Assembly: GCA_023213315.1 (NCBI GenBank)
Contig: JAKCPI010005498.1
Location: 1-64,000, forward strand
Length of the DNA: 64,000 nt
From: Euborellia annulipes
Taxonomy: Eukaryota > Arthropoda > Insecta > Dermaptera > Anisolabididae
Direction: 5' to 3'
Below the pieces are notes generated by a model. It saw nothing but the letters and a program-made list of their open reading frames with translations, did not search any database and was not told where the DNA came from. Of the stretch, positions 12,011 through 23,822 are shown one piece after another (positions within the stretch are counted from its first letter, which is position 1; each line of letters begins with the position of its first letter). The translations under genes were made by a program, and so were the position numbers.

Positions 12011-12509
12011 AAATCAAAAAAAAATCGGGGACGGGCACAGCACACAACTTTCTCTTACCTTCGGTAATCGAAAGTTGTGTTCTGTGCTTGTCACACCAGA
12101 TTTTTTGTGTCGACATGTATTTAGTTCCCGACAGTATGGAACATGAATTCAGATGTAAAATTTATAAGTATGGGAAAATATTTATATTTTGTTACCATGG
12201 CAACCATTTCTCCTATCTTCCCTATGAAATACAAGAGTAAAGTGGTCTTCAGAAGATTTCAATCGCAAAATGAGAATATACATTTTATAGAGAATCTAAA
12301 AAATAATTGATTTTTGAATTTTAAAAAAAATCGTTGGAGCAAATTTTGAGAAAATCGAAAAAAACTGAAAAAGTACATCAGTAAAGTACTAGTACTCTTT
12401 GGCCGATTTCGATTAAAAGCTTATTTTTCCGGTCCCGGGGGTGTTTAACTTAATTATAAAATTTCAACCTCCTAGCTCAATTCCTTCATGCTTAAAATTG
12501 AACACACCC

Positions 12510-12569
<60 letters not shown>

Positions 12570-12717
12570 GACCATGTCGCGAAAACCAGTTTTTTGGATT
12601 CAGGGGACCTCAAAACGTGAAGATCCATCAAAATCTCGACATCGAATTTTTGACATGAATCCAATACTTTCTCTCTATATATATATTACATATATACATA
12701 GGTAAGAGAAAGTAAAA
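12011..12717 (+). mobile_element. Family A, full length
   Basis: Best reference copy in plus orientation. It has the 5' hairpin (GCACAGCACACAACTTTCTC...GAAAGTTGTGTTCTGTGC), CGACATGTATTTAGTTCC, the X-box GTTACCATGGCAAC (12191-12204), AAAGTACATCAGTAAAGTAC, AATTTCAACCTCCTAGCTC, a (CA)n tract, CAGACCATGTCGCGAAAAC and the 3' hairpin GGTAAGAGAAAGTA. No coding capacity. Confidence 0.85.
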
Positions 12718-12976
12718 ACTGAAAAAGTACATCAGTAAAGTACTAGAACTCTTTGGCCTATTTTATTTAATAGCTTCGTGTTACGTGCCAGAGGGATACC
12801 TAACTTAAATATTAAATTTCAATCTCCTAGCTCTTTTCGTTCGTGAGAGATTTTGTTCACAGACAATAGGCAGACCATTTTGTGGAACTCAGGGAAACTT
12901 AAAAGGTGTATTTCCATAGGAATTTCGGCATAAATTTAATACTCTCTCTATATATTAACATATAGGTAAGATAAAT
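12718..12976 (+). mobile_element. Family A, extra 3' half
   Basis: Begins again at AAACTGAAAAAGTACATCAG and runs to a mutated end GGTAAGATAAATTA. Possibly a tandem or template-switch duplicate of the preceding copy. Confidence 0.7.
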
Positions 12977-13840
12977 TAAAAAATAAATTTATTAAATAAA
13001 TTGAAAAAAATTATATATGCAAATTAAAAATATCTTTTTGATTTTATTGTTGTTGTTGTTCTTTTTTGCTCATCAAGATTGGATACATGAACACAAGTCG
13101 AGAGAGAGAAAGAGAGAAGTGCTCTTTGTATAAGATAAAAATATAGTACAGTAGTTAGAGAGGAAGGGAGAGAGAAAGTGCGCAAATCGGACAGATAAAG
13201 AGCTGCAAATCTTTAATTATGATGCATGGAATAGAGTGGTTGAAGAGAGAGAGAGATCTCGCGTTACAAAAAGCAAACCCCCTCGAGGGGCTACCCCCCC
13301 CCCCTCCTCTCTCCAGTCAATGAATGAATGAATGTTAAGGGCTGCTGGTGCTTTTATAATAGTAGAGGAGGGAAAAAAGATCAGCCTCCACCTTATTTTA
13401 TATCTAGAGGGTTGATTTGCTCTAAACACATACACACTCACACACACACACACACGCAAGCACAGACAAGAGGGGAGAATGTAATTGCTAAAACCACCAT
13501 CAGACAGACGGACGCACATGAAAACAAAATTAATCAAAAATCATCATAATAGAAGGGAAATTTAAAAAAGAACACAAGGTCTACTTCGCCCTAAAAAAAT
13601 AAATAAAAATAAAATCTCAGGCAAATAGAAAATGAGTAGTTTTTTTGTTTGTTTTTTTATTAAAATAACTTTTACCACTTTGTAAATTTGAATGAGAGTG
13701 AAGCAGTATAAAATGAGCGGAGATAAGAATAATGCATATTTTTTAGATGCGTTCTTTGTTGTGATTCAAGAGACTTATTTAGACTTAAAGAGTTATTCAG
13801 TTTCACCACTCTTTTACTCTGTGGTCGAGTAGAATGTCAA
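12977..13840. other. Unassigned DNA with GA and CA tracts
   Basis: (GAGA)n around 13100-13260, (CA)n at 13430-13455. Open frames on both strands (13217-13549) come from simple repeats. Confidence 0.5.
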
Positions 13841-14110
13841 TCCCCCCGGGACTGAGAGGTAAGAGATTGATAAATCTCATTATTGATCACCTAAAAAATG
13901 TGGATTCGGATCTCAGGTAGTCCGATGAATTTTTGTTAAAGCTAATTGGATACCCATTAGTTTTTGGAATCTATTCATATTTCAATTATTGATAAAACCT
14001 TGTGACTTGAGAAGTCATAGGAATATTTAACAATGTGGGTATGTGTATTAGTTGGCTGGGACATCTGGCCCAACAACAAATAAATATTTTAATTTACACT
14101 AAAGGATGTG
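13841..14110 (+). mobile_element. SINE-like unit H
   Basis: Box B-like GGATTCGGATCTCAGGTAG followed by TCCGATGA and a mirrored AATTGGATACCCATTAG segment, as in S1 but with a different head. A partial second copy with GGATTCAGATCTCAGACAAT lies at 14312-14378. Confidence 0.55.
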
Positions 14111-14135
14111 ACGTACCAAGTGGCATATATGATGA

Positions 14136-14500
14136 TAGGTGTAAGCTAGGTTCTTGGCAATGATGTTTTTTTCTTCGAATATTTCGAAAGCATTTAATAG
14201 CACTTCTTCATCAGCGGCTCACTCTAATGCCACATACAAGTAAAAGATTTCGGAGCGAAACATCAGAATTGAAGATCTATACATAATAATAACCAGCGCT
14301 CGCAAGCATTAAGGCATCATTGATCACCTTAAAAATAAGGGGTGTGGATTCAGATCTCAGACAATCCGATGAAGTTCAATATTATGTATAGACCTGTCAT
14401 TCTGACGTTTCGCTCCGAAATCTTTAACTTGTATGTGGCATTAGAGTGAGCCTAAAAAGTTATTTCTTATTGCCAAGAATCTAGCTTACACCTATCATCA
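14136..14500. repeat. Inverted-repeat module
   Basis: The arms are about 14136-14292 and 14379-14500 (GGTGTAAGCTAGGTTCTTGG / CCAAGAATCTAGCTTACACC). Each contains TTTCGGAGCGAAAC or its complement. The loop carries SINE-H sequence. Confidence 0.75.
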
Positions 14501-14544
14501 AATATTTTAATTATATAAATATTACCCAAGAAGTTTGTCACCTC

Positions 14545-15232
14545 GCATTTTTACTTTCTCTTAACTATGTATATATGTAATATATATATAGAGAGAAAGT
14601 ATTGGATTCATGTCAAAAATTCGATGTCGAGATTTTGATGGATCTTTACGTTTTGAGGTCCCCTGAAACCAAAAAAGTGGTTTTCGCGACATGGTCTGTC
14701 TGTGTGTGTGTGGGTGTGTGTGGGGTGTGTGTGAGTGTGTGTTCAATTTTAAGCATGAAGGAATTGAGCTATGAGGCTGAAATTTTATATTTAAGATAAA
14801 CACCCCCCGGGACCGGAAAAATAAGCTTTTAATCAAAATCGGCCAAAGAGTACTAGTACTTTACTGATGTACTTTTTCAGTTTTTTTCGATTTTCTCAAA
14901 ATTTGCTCCAACGATTTTTTTTAAAATTCAAAAATCAATTATTTTTTAGATGCTCTTTAAAATGTATATTCTCATTTTGCGATTGAAATCTTCTGAAGAC
15001 CACTTTACTCTTGTATTTCATAGGAAAGATAGGAGAAATTGCCATGGTAACAAAATATAAATATTTTCCCATACTTATAGATTTTAACATCTGAATTCCA
15101 ATGTTCCGTACTGTCGGGAACTAAATATATGTCGACACAAAAATCTGGTGTGACAAGCACAGAACACAACTTTCGATTACCGAAGGTAAGAGAAAGTTGT
15201 GTGCTGTGCGCCAGTCACACCAGATTTTTAAA
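14545..15232 (-). mobile_element. Family A, full length
   Basis: Starts with the terminal hairpin ACTTTCTCTTAACTATG and ends with CACACCAGATTTTT. All internal blocks are in order on the minus strand. The X-box is ATTGCCATGGTAAC (15038-15051), one base off the palindrome. Confidence 0.85.
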
Positions 15233-17037
15233 ATAATATATTCAAATAATAGCACCGTTAAGGTGATTTGTGACGAATTGAAAAAGAATGTAAAGAATTA
15301 TTTTAAGACAAAAAATCATATTTTCTTTAGATGACTAGTTTTTAAAACTTTTTCAATTTTTTTCTCGGAGGGGAGTTCGCATCCCGTCCCCTTTAATCCG
15401 TCCCTGTTACTTGGGAATTCCCCCGAGAATAATACCAAAGCAACATTAGGTGTTTTTATTGAGTCTTAGGCCTAATATTAATATATAGGCTATATCAATC
15501 AGATCAAGCAGAAAATTAAATGGTACACAATTACTCCTGCTTAAGTTTCCCTAAACTTGATATGAAAGTTGGCCTCCCCTCCTCTTTGCTAAGCAAGGGT
15601 CTTTATCCTATAACAATAGCTTAACAACCCCTACAGAGCATAAATTGGAAAACTTAAGCTGAATTAGCTAATTTTGTGCTTTGTTATTATTTACAATTGG
15701 ATTTTGTTTTAGGCACTCGAAAATAATTCAGAAAGTTACGGAAAACGTAAATTTTTCTTTGGCGATAAATAATTTATACATTTATCGTTGGATAGAGAAT
15801 AATAGGCATAAATTATGAGATTAATTGCGAGTGGAGTTTTCGATAGTTTTATTTATTTGTAAACTTGTTAGAGCCTTCATGAATTGTTTAATGATATTAA
15901 TTTGCACTCACATTTTTAGCTTTCCATTTTATTTTTATCAAATAGTTTGAATTTCATATTTATTACCTAGAAAATGTATCCCATATTCGGCTTCCCTGTC
16001 TGTTCGGTGCTCTTAACCGTTTTTTTTTTTTTTTTTCTAATAGAAGAATTTAATGTTATTTTTCCATATTTAAGTCTCATTTCAATTTTTATTAGCGGAG
16101 AGAAGAGGTGAGGAATCCCTCTCTGAAATATTTAATGTTATTATTAATAGACCCCGATCCCGGTATCCCGGGATCCATGGGTGCCGCTTGATTGACTAAA
16201 GCTCATTTATACCATGATCTAATTTACAAAGTCATATCCAAATCAGTTCTCAAATTAATCAGGAGTAGTGGCTGAATGTATGAAATGAATCAGAAGTCAT
16301 GCTGTTTGACGAACCATTCACCTCCACATATACAGTATATGTATACTAGTGCAAACGCCTTCGGCGGGCTTTCCCTAGCCAGGGGGCTGCGCCTGGACGC
16401 TGCCTTCGGCGAGCAAGTTTATTCCCAATTTGGGATATTTCTGTTGCAATGCAAGTGTTAAGATGTTAAGGAAGGTCTTTATTCAAGCGAGGCGAGGGTA
16501 CCTATTGGGAACAGCAAAAGGGTCTGTTTATGACTGTTTAAAGGGTCAGTCACCTCTCTTCGTTTTCAACTGCTGGTAGCCCCACCCCCAGCCCATAGTC
16601 AGGTAGGAAGCTGGTTCACACAGCATAAAGGACGCTCTCTAATTTCTAGCCAATTTGTTGATTTTGTGTTCCCATATTGAAGAAATTTGATTATAATTAA
16701 TTTTCCAAAAAATTTAAGAGATTCAAATTATTACTACGTTACTCCCAGAGCCATATACTATATGTATACTTAATTTCAAATGGATTCATTGAAAATTGTG
16801 GATTTCTATAGAACATATACATACATATTTACATACATACATACATTTTTCCCATTTCATTTTTTATATATAGATATATCATTAGCTTGAACTTCGTGGT
16901 ATCACTTGACAAAGAATACAAATAATTTGTATTAATAACAGCTACAACTCTATTTTTTGTATAAAAATTGAATATGCTCTTTGAAGACTGAAGATGAGGG
17001 TATATCCCAGCCGAAATATTCATAATAAAGAGTGCTT
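15233..17037. other. Unassigned DNA, with a GC-rich patch and one CTGAAGA motif
   Basis: 16345-16430 is a GC-rich hairpin-prone segment (GCCTTCGGCGGGC, GCCTTCGGCGAGC). 16988-17016 is a CTGAAGA...CCGAAA site. The rest is AT-rich. No gene found. Confidence 0.45.
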
Positions 17038-17225
17038 AATCACGAGCTGCCCAAGCTGTGAAAGGAAGTCCTCTTCTTTGTATGCCTGTTTCTTCCTTCC
17101 TCTTTCCGTGCGACGGGCCAGCCTGTTCTATTCTTCTTGGTCGCATAAACACATGATAGGGTTGGGGGAAAATGTGAGGTCCACCAACCCCGCATCGCGG
17201 GAATAAGGCGAGGATCGAAAAAGAA
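17038..17225 (+). mobile_element. SINE-G, 5'-truncated
   Basis: CACGAGCTGCCCAAGCTG, CGTGCGACGGGCCAGCCTG, CCGCATCGCGGGAATAAGG and an A-rich GAAAAAGAA end match the other SINE-G copies. No target duplication was recognised. Confidence 0.7.
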
Positions 17226-18449
17226 TTGCCTTACCTCCTCATCATTCTCAAATTAAATTATTCTTTTCACCCCTAATCTGAATTATTCCTGCTCTGTAAA
17301 ATTCTACACAAGCTGAAAAAGTAAAAAAATCTCATAAATATTAGTGCATAGAACTCGTAGATATTCAGTTTCCGATGATAATGTTTTAAATGATGCAGAT
17401 TGCAGAGAGTGTGATTCCGGGAGAAAAAAAAAACAGCAAAATCTTTCAGGAAAATATTTCGGCCTGATCATTCTCAGTGCAAGATATAATTAATTGGCAG
17501 TTCTTCGTCTGGTGTTGTAAAAATTTACATCAAGAGTGGAAGAGAAGTAGACCATTCAAGTATTCGTTCACGGGATATTCAGTTTCTTATTAAATTGAGA
17601 TCCGGCCCTTAAAAGGGGCAAGGGTTTTCAATTCTTAATCTGAAATAAGAAAATTCACTTCCTATTAAAACCACTATGGAATTCGGTCGAGTAGTTTTGG
17701 ACCTCTACCGTTACAAAAAGACATACATATAGAACTACAAATAAACTCTTCTTCTATATAATATATATAGATATAGAAGAGAAAAAATCTAATTCATTTC
17801 TATATCTTAATTTTTTTTTACTTTAACCTTTAGAAAAGAACAGAAAAAAAGGGAAGTGTTGCCTAAGAGCGTGTCTCGAATGTTCTTTCTTGTTACAGAT
17901 GACAGAAATAGGCCATTGAGGTTTGACTTTAATAGCAACTCTTGGAGTCACTTGATGCCTTTCTTTTCTAATCTCTCCGATTGATTTTGGTCAATTAGCT
18001 GATTGGTCGACGTAATAAAAGAGAGCCATTCATTCTATCTCCTCTTTTTATTTTCCTTCTTTTCAAACAACATAACAATAATAATTCTTAAAAGAAATAA
18101 AAAAGTCTTTTTCTTTTGGATTTTCAAACCAATATCTTGTTCTCTCAATAAAAATAAAATTTCTATTAGAAATACATGTGAGTAGGAAAGAAATCGGAAA
18201 CAATTTTGTAGTTTTCAGGGGTTTTTAGAGCTTGTTATTGTTAAGACAGGATGTACTTGTTATAGACAATCAGAAAGCTTTTCACAGTCTATTATTGAAC
18301 TATTTTGTTCCTTATTTTTTTAAATAATTATTTTTTCTTAAATAATTTATTTAGATTTGTTTTTTTTTTTATTGGAAAGAAGTTCTTTTACTAGTCTTAC
18401 GGCAGGGTGAATTGGAAGAAAACATCACGTAAACAGCAGTAACAAAAAT
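17226..18449. other. Unassigned AT-rich DNA
   Basis: Includes a minus-strand CTGAGAA...GCCGAAATATT site (about 17455-17476). No coding segment is supported. Confidence 0.5.
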
Positions 18450-18600
18450 GCTTTACATCGCCCGAATGCCGGCGGAGGAAAACTAGGCTAGCCGAACTTC
18501 GGTCCTAAAGGGGTTCCCACGACCCCAAACGTTATTTTTTATTTTATTATATAAGGACTTTTTCGGCATTTAAGACCATTTAGGCTCCTTATTGATTTTC
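18450..18600 (-). mobile_element. SINE-like fragment with the shared tail
   Basis: The 3' tail TCGGCATTTAAGACCATTTA (minus-strand equivalent of AAATGG..GCCGA) is followed by a GC-rich body (CTTCGGTCCTAAAGGGGTTC). The head differs from S1 and F. Confidence 0.45.
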
Positions 18601-18725
18601 CCTTGTGTCTATGTTAATTTCGATTCAAAAGGAACTTTTTACGCATTTAAAAAAAAAATTTCCAATTCTTATGAAATTTTGTATTTATTTAGGATTCTCT
18701 ATTGTGTATAAAATGACCACATAAT

Positions 18726-18789
18726 AATACAACTTTCTCTTACCGAAAGGTAAGTTGTGTGCTGTGCGCCAGTCACACCAGATTTTTTT
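18726..18789 (-). mobile_element. Family A, solo 5' hairpin
   Basis: ACAACTTTCTCTTACCGAAAGGTAAGTTGTGTGCTGTGCG then CACACCAGATTTT (given in parts). Only the hairpin is left. Confidence 0.65.
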
Positions 18790-19266
18790 TAATATTATAA
18801 TAATATTCTTTTGTTTAATTATTTCTCTCTCTCTTTGTACTCTATAACCTCTTCACTGTATATTTGCTAATGGTTCCCCTTAATCTAGTTAAATGTAATA
18901 ATTTAATATTTTGTTTGTAAACTGTTTTGTAAAGTTGGCAATGCGATATCCATGTTTCATCCTCTGGGCTACATTCTAACCGGTTGCGCCGTCGTGTAGT
19001 GAGTTGGCGCCCAATTAGAACATCTCTCTCTCTTTCTAGCACCCAGCCCAACCCCCATTAAGGGTAATACTCTCTCTCTCTTCCTCTACATCTTATCGCA
19101 GTCTACTGCCTGCTTGCTTGCCTAATTGCATCCTTATTCCCCCTCTCCCACTTCTTAACTACAAAACCACTCAAACAATATCATCTACACAAGATCAATA
19201 AGAAAACAACACAATTAAGGGTAATTAGGATATACCTGTATTTTCAATTCATTTCGAAATATGGGT
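18790..19266. other. Unassigned DNA
   Basis: Mixed composition at 18930-19100, with (CT)n blocks around ACCGGTTGCGCCGTCGTG. No gene could be supported. Confidence 0.4.
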
Positions 19267-19560
19267 TAGGGTGAGTCGTTTTCCCACATTTTTTTCGGAG
19301 CGAAATGTAATACCCGGCAAAAGTGGCCCACCCAGATGGACATTACAGATATAAATTTTTTTTTAAATCGGACAATATCTTCTGTGAGAATTTTAACCTC
19401 AAAATTTTGAAATTTCTACCGAAAATCCCAAAATTGTCAATCATTTTCAAAACTTTGAGGTAATCCGTAGCACACTTTACTATTGTGTCCATCTGGGCGG
19501 GCCACTTTTGCCGGGTATTACATTTCGCTCAAAAAAAAAGTGGCAAAACGACCCACCCTA
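19267..19560. mobile_element. TA-flanked MITE
   Basis: The element spans 19269-19558 with inverted ends GGGTGAGTCGTTTTCCCAC / GTGGCAAAACGACCCACCC and TA on both sides (19267-19268, 19559-19560). Just inside, GCGAAATGTAATACCCGGCA and its complement extend the inverted repeat. Consistent with a Tc1/mariner-superfamily non-autonomous element. Confidence 0.75.
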
Positions 19561-20210
19561 TTAGGCACTATACAGAAACTTTAGATTTTATATAAATACC
19601 AGAGTTAATCAAAAATACTGTAATTTATATTTATTATTGTACTAAAACTTTAATTAATACATTTTATATTATAATTAGAAGTAGCTACCTATCATCATAT
19701 TTGAGTTATTAAAGTTTGTAATCAAATCCATCCATCGCTCTTTAAATTCCCCCCACTTCTATCTCTAAAAGATAAGGGATGATAGTCCTATAATTTACCG
19801 CGCATTGACGTCATATACATGTTAATCAGACAGACAGGAGCATTTCGATTTCAAAAGCGATCCTATTTATGATAGATATGATGCAGACAGACAGACGGGC
19901 GGTTTTATAATGTAGTAGCAACAGATTGCACCTCCACCCCTTTGATGTATGTCCGTCTGTCTATCTGAAATTTATTATATTCTTTCTATATACGCCATGT
20001 CAATGATACGTCTAAAATTTCAAAAAAAAAAAAAAGAAAGAAATATACAATCAGAGTTCCAGATTGTAATTATGAAGTGAATTTCATTGGGCACCTGTAT
20101 TCAAGGCTTTATAGATGCGAAATCTACGTATAAGAAAAATTCACTTTGTAAAAATACTATATTACCATCCTGTTAGTAAAAGAGAATTTCAAAAAAATAC
20201 AAGTTAATTG
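19561..20210. other. Unassigned DNA with a palindromic CRE
   Basis: TGACGTCA at 19806-19813 lies in a less biased stretch (19740-19990) with CAGACAGACAG tracts. No exon recognised. Confidence 0.4.
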
Positions 20211-20413
20211 CTTTTACTTTTTCTTACCTCTATATATGTTAATATATATAGAGAGAAAGTATTGAATTCATGTCAAAAGTTCGATGTCGAGATTTTGATG
20301 GATATACACGTTTTGAGGTCTCCTGAAGTGGTTTTCCCAACATGTTTTGTTTGTCTGTGAACTGAATCTGACTTCAATCCGGTAGCTCAATTCCTTCATG
20401 CTAAAAATCTGTC

Positions 20414-20444
<31 letters not shown>

Positions 20445-21127
20445 CAATTTGCGGGACCCACTTTTTTGGACTCAGGGGACCTTAAAACATGTATATCCAT
20501 CAAAATCTCGACATCGAATTTTTGACATGATCGCAATACTTTCTCTCTATATATATTTCATATATAGGGTAAGAGAAAGTAAAATCAATTTAAAATGTAT
20601 ATTCTTATTTTGGCATTGAAATCTAATAAAGCAGACTTTACTATTGTACTTCATGAGAAAGGAGAAATAGTTGTTACCATGGTAACAAAATAGAACTATT
20701 TTTCTTTGTTTATAAATTTTATATTTTGCCCCCGAGTTTGGCGTAGTAGGTAGCGTGCCTACCTCCTATACCAAACGTCGCGGGTTCGGACCCAGGCAGT
20801 CCGATGATTTTATTTAAGCCATTTGGATACCAGATGGCTTAAATAGAAATGCCTGAACCCCAAATATACGGTATATATTAATTACAACGGTTATCGTCTA
20901 AAGTCTTAAATGGCCTGAGTTGCCGAAAAGACAGTGTGAATGTGAATGTGAATGAGAAAAAAGTGCGAATGTTTAAAAAAAAAAAAATTATATTTTCAAT
21001 TCAAATGTACCATATTGTCGAAATATATGTCAACACGAAAAATCTGGTGGGACAAGCACAGAACACAACTTTCGATTACCGAAGGTAAGAGAAAGTTGTG
21101 TGCTGTGTCACCAGTCACACCAGATTA
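20211..21127 (-). mobile_element. Family A, rearranged, with an internal inverted duplicate and a nested SINE
   Basis: The minus-strand 3' part (20216-20360) is followed by a plus-strand 3' part with its own hairpin (20385-20586). The minus element then continues (20590-20727, X-box GTTACCATGGTAAC at 20673-20686), is split by an S1 SINE, and ends with the 5' hairpin (20988-21127). Confidence 0.75.
20719..20996 (+). mobile_element. S1 SINE inside family A
   Basis: The SINE (20728-20987) has GCCCCCGAGTTTGGCGTAG, CGCGGGTTCGGACCCAGG, TTGCCGAAAAGACAGTGTG and an A tail, and is flanked by TTATATTTT (20719-20727, 20988-20996). Confidence 0.85.
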
Positions 21128-21154
21128 TCATTTTTATGATTTTTATTTCGTTTT

Positions 21155-21810
21155 TATTTTCTCTTACCTAAAGTTATCTAAGAAAGTATTGCATTCATAT
21201 TAAAAATTCGATGTCGAGATTTTGATGGAAATACATGTTTTGAATCCTCAGAATTCCAAAAATGTGGGACCATCAAAATAGTCTGTCTCTATGTTTATCT
21301 GAGTGTTATCAATTTAAAGCAAGAAGGAAAAGAGCTCTGAGATTGAATTTAGATATTTAAGTTGTGTAATCCTCTGAGACTTGAAATAAGCTTTTAAATA
21401 AAATCAGCCAAAGAGTACTAGTACTTTACTGATGTATTTTTTTAGTTTTTTTCGATTTTCTCGAAATTCGCTGAACGATTTTTATTAAAACTAGTAAATC
21501 ACTTATTTTTTTATGTGATCTTTATGTCTACATGTACGACTCATTTTGTTCTCAAAATCGTTTGAAGCACACTTTACTCTTGTACTTAATAGGATAGAGA
21601 AATGGTTCCTCTGGTAATAAAATATAAATATTTTTCAATCCTTATAAATATTACATATTGAATTCTAATCTACTGTAAATATGTGTCGACCAAATAAACT
21701 GATTTGTCCATCATGTGTGTCCATGATGGAAATACTGTACATGTTTTGAACAGAACACAATTTTCAATTACCAAAGAACTGTGCCCTAAAACCAGTCATA
21801 CCAGAGTTTT
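21155..21810 (-). mobile_element. Family A, full length, diverged
   Basis: TTTCTCTTACCTAAAG start, GATGTCGAGATTTTGATGG, AGAGTACTAGTACTTTACTG, CAAGAAGGAAAAGAGCTC, and a degraded 5' hairpin ending ACCAGTCATACCAGAG. More divergent than the other copies, so probably older. Confidence 0.7.
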
Positions 21811-22399
21811 TTAATTTTGATTTTTTCGGAGCGAAATCTTATAAATAGGCTCAGTTCTAGTAAAGTTAGGGCTTTAAAATTGTATATCGATTTCTGATGT
21901 TAATGCAATATATGTCATCTTTGACATACTTGTATTTCAAATAACTTCAAAATGTTTGAGATCTTAACTGTTGTCAACAAAATTAAAATGTTGAAAAACT
22001 TTAAATAAAACACGGCCGTAAAAATATGTATCTCATAGTCTGGCCAGGATCGGAATTGGAGAAATGTGCACTAAAAATACTCAAAATCAAAACTATAAAA
22101 AGTTTGCTTCCTTTCTCTCCATAAAAGTGGAAGACAACGCCCAACTATCTTAGGAATTCCGAGATCGTCAGATCGATTATGCTAGGAATATATTATTTAA
22201 TTCTTTCAATTTGTAAAAATGAATTGTAAACATCTCTCAAACTTAGTTAATGGACTTAATCTAATAATATCAACAAAACAGTGCTGCTCTCATTTACTTT
22301 TAAAAACGAACTTGAGTAAAGTGTTAATGTTGGTAGGAGATGTGAGGGGGTTGAAAGTCGAAGTCAGAGAGAGAGAGAGAGAGAGTAGGGATAAGGGTA
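21811..22399. other. Unassigned AT-rich DNA
   Basis: No gene. A (GA)n tract (22363-22385) leads into the GC-rich island. Confidence 0.5.
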
Positions 22400-22695
22400 G
22401 TAGTTAAGAGGGGGTGGGGTTGACGTCGAAGTCGACGTCGACGTGGCTAGTTAGGCCCCGGTCTGTAAGCCCACTTGTTACAAGCTGCAAGAGGGCGTTA
22501 GTGTCGCCCAGCAAAGAAAACGCCGCCACAGGGCATTATCAATATACACACGGGCACGGTGTGTGGGTGATAAGAGGGCGTGGCTCTGATTGGCTGGGCG
22601 GCAGCCAATCGCAGCCAAGCCCGGCAACTTAAGGGGTGGCCTCCCCTGCAGGGCTATTAGAGGTCGTTTGCGGTGGCAGCCACCCTCTCACGAAA
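22400..22695. promoter_or_regulatory. GC-rich, CpG-containing promoter-like island
   Basis: Unlike its surroundings, this 300-bp stretch is GC-rich and non-repetitive. It has a GTCGACGTCGACGTGG cluster, GGGCGTGGC (22577-22585), and opposed CCAAT boxes ATTGG (22589-22593) and CCAAT (22605-22609) about 11 bp apart around GGGCGGC. That arrangement suits NF-Y and Sp/KLF binding in a TATA-less promoter. No adjacent coding exon was recognised. An open frame at 22414-22632 crosses it without a recognisable product. Confidence 0.4.
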
Positions 22696-22940
22696 TTCTA
22701 TTAACCACCTCACTTAATCTATTATTAATTATTACGACTTTTTTGTTTAGGCCTATTAATTTAATATATCTATAGATACTCTTACGTTGATTATAAAAAT
22801 CATCATGGCTATTCACAGTTTTCAAATAAAAATAATAATCAATCAAGAAAAATTGTGATTTTTTTTGTTGATAACTCGTTATAAGTAATTGGTCTGTTTT
22901 GAACGTTATTATATTTTATTTTTATATAATAATAAAAAAA
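22696..22940. other. Unassigned AT-rich DNA
   Basis: Returns abruptly to AT-rich sequence. Nothing recognised. Confidence 0.4.
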
Positions 22941-23467
22941 AACTGGTGTGACTGGTCGCACAGCACACAACTTTCTTTTAACTTCGGTAATCGAAAGTTT
23001 TCTTCTGTGCTTGTCATACCAGATTTTTCTGTTTCGAAATATATTTAGTTTCCGACAGTACGGTACATTTGAATTCAAAATGTAAAATTTATAACAAGAA
23101 TAAAGTGGTCTTCATAAGATTTCAATGCCAAAATGAGAATATAAATTTTAAAGAGCGTCTAAAAATTATTTGATTTATGAATTTTAATCAAAATCGTTGA
23201 AGCAAATTTTGAAAAAATCGAAAAAAACTGAAAAAGTACATCAGTAAAGTATTAGTACTCTTTAGACGATTTTGATTAAAAGCTTATTTTCACTCCCGAG
23301 GGAGGTGCATAACTTAAATATAAAATTTCGCGAAAACCACTTTTTTGGATTCAGGGGACCTCAAAACATGTAGGCCTATATCCAACAAAGTCTTGACATC
23401 GAATTTTTGACATGAAACCAATACTTTCTCTCTTATATATATAAAGATATATAAGTAAGAGAAAGTA
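22941..23467 (+). mobile_element. Family A, nearly full length
   Basis: Both terminal hairpins are present (CTGGTGTGACTGGTCGCAC... and GTAAGAGAAAGTA). The X-box segment and part of the CA block are deleted. Confidence 0.82.
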
Positions 23468-23766
23468 GCCCTCGGGGCTTGGTTTAGAGGTTGGCGTGCT
23501 AACCTCGTATACCAAACGTTGCGGGTTCGGACCCCAGGCAGTCCGATGATTTTAAAGTGAAATTATTTAAGCCAATTGGATACCAAATGGCTTAAATAAG
23601 AATGCCTGGACCCCATATATGTATATTAAATCAATAATGGTTATCGTAAATGCCTTATATGGCCTGAGTTGCCGAAAAGACAGTGTGAATGTGTGTGTGA
23701 GTGTGAGTGTGAATGAGAAAAAAGTGTGAATGTTTTTTATAAAGGAAAAAAAAAAAATAGAAAGTA
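23460..23766 (+). mobile_element. S1 SINE inserted at the 3' end of family A
   Basis: The SINE (23468-23758) starts GCCCTCGGGGCTTGG and ends in an A-rich tail. It is flanked by AGAAAGTA (23460-23467, 23759-23766), the last bases of the family A copy. Confidence 0.85.
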
Positions 23767-23787
23767 AAAAAATATTAGTAATTTAAA

Positions 23788-23822
23788 GTCTCAATGGCCT
23801 CTAATCCCGAAAAGATTTAAAG
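23788..23822 (+). repeat. Isolated SINE 3' tail
   Basis: TCAATGGCCTCTAATCCCGA then AAAG is the shared SINE tail without body or head. Confidence 0.4.

Noticed and set aside
12464..12664. Open frame with Cys-Val repeats
   Set aside because: Translation of the (CA)n tract in family A; similar frames recur in other copies.
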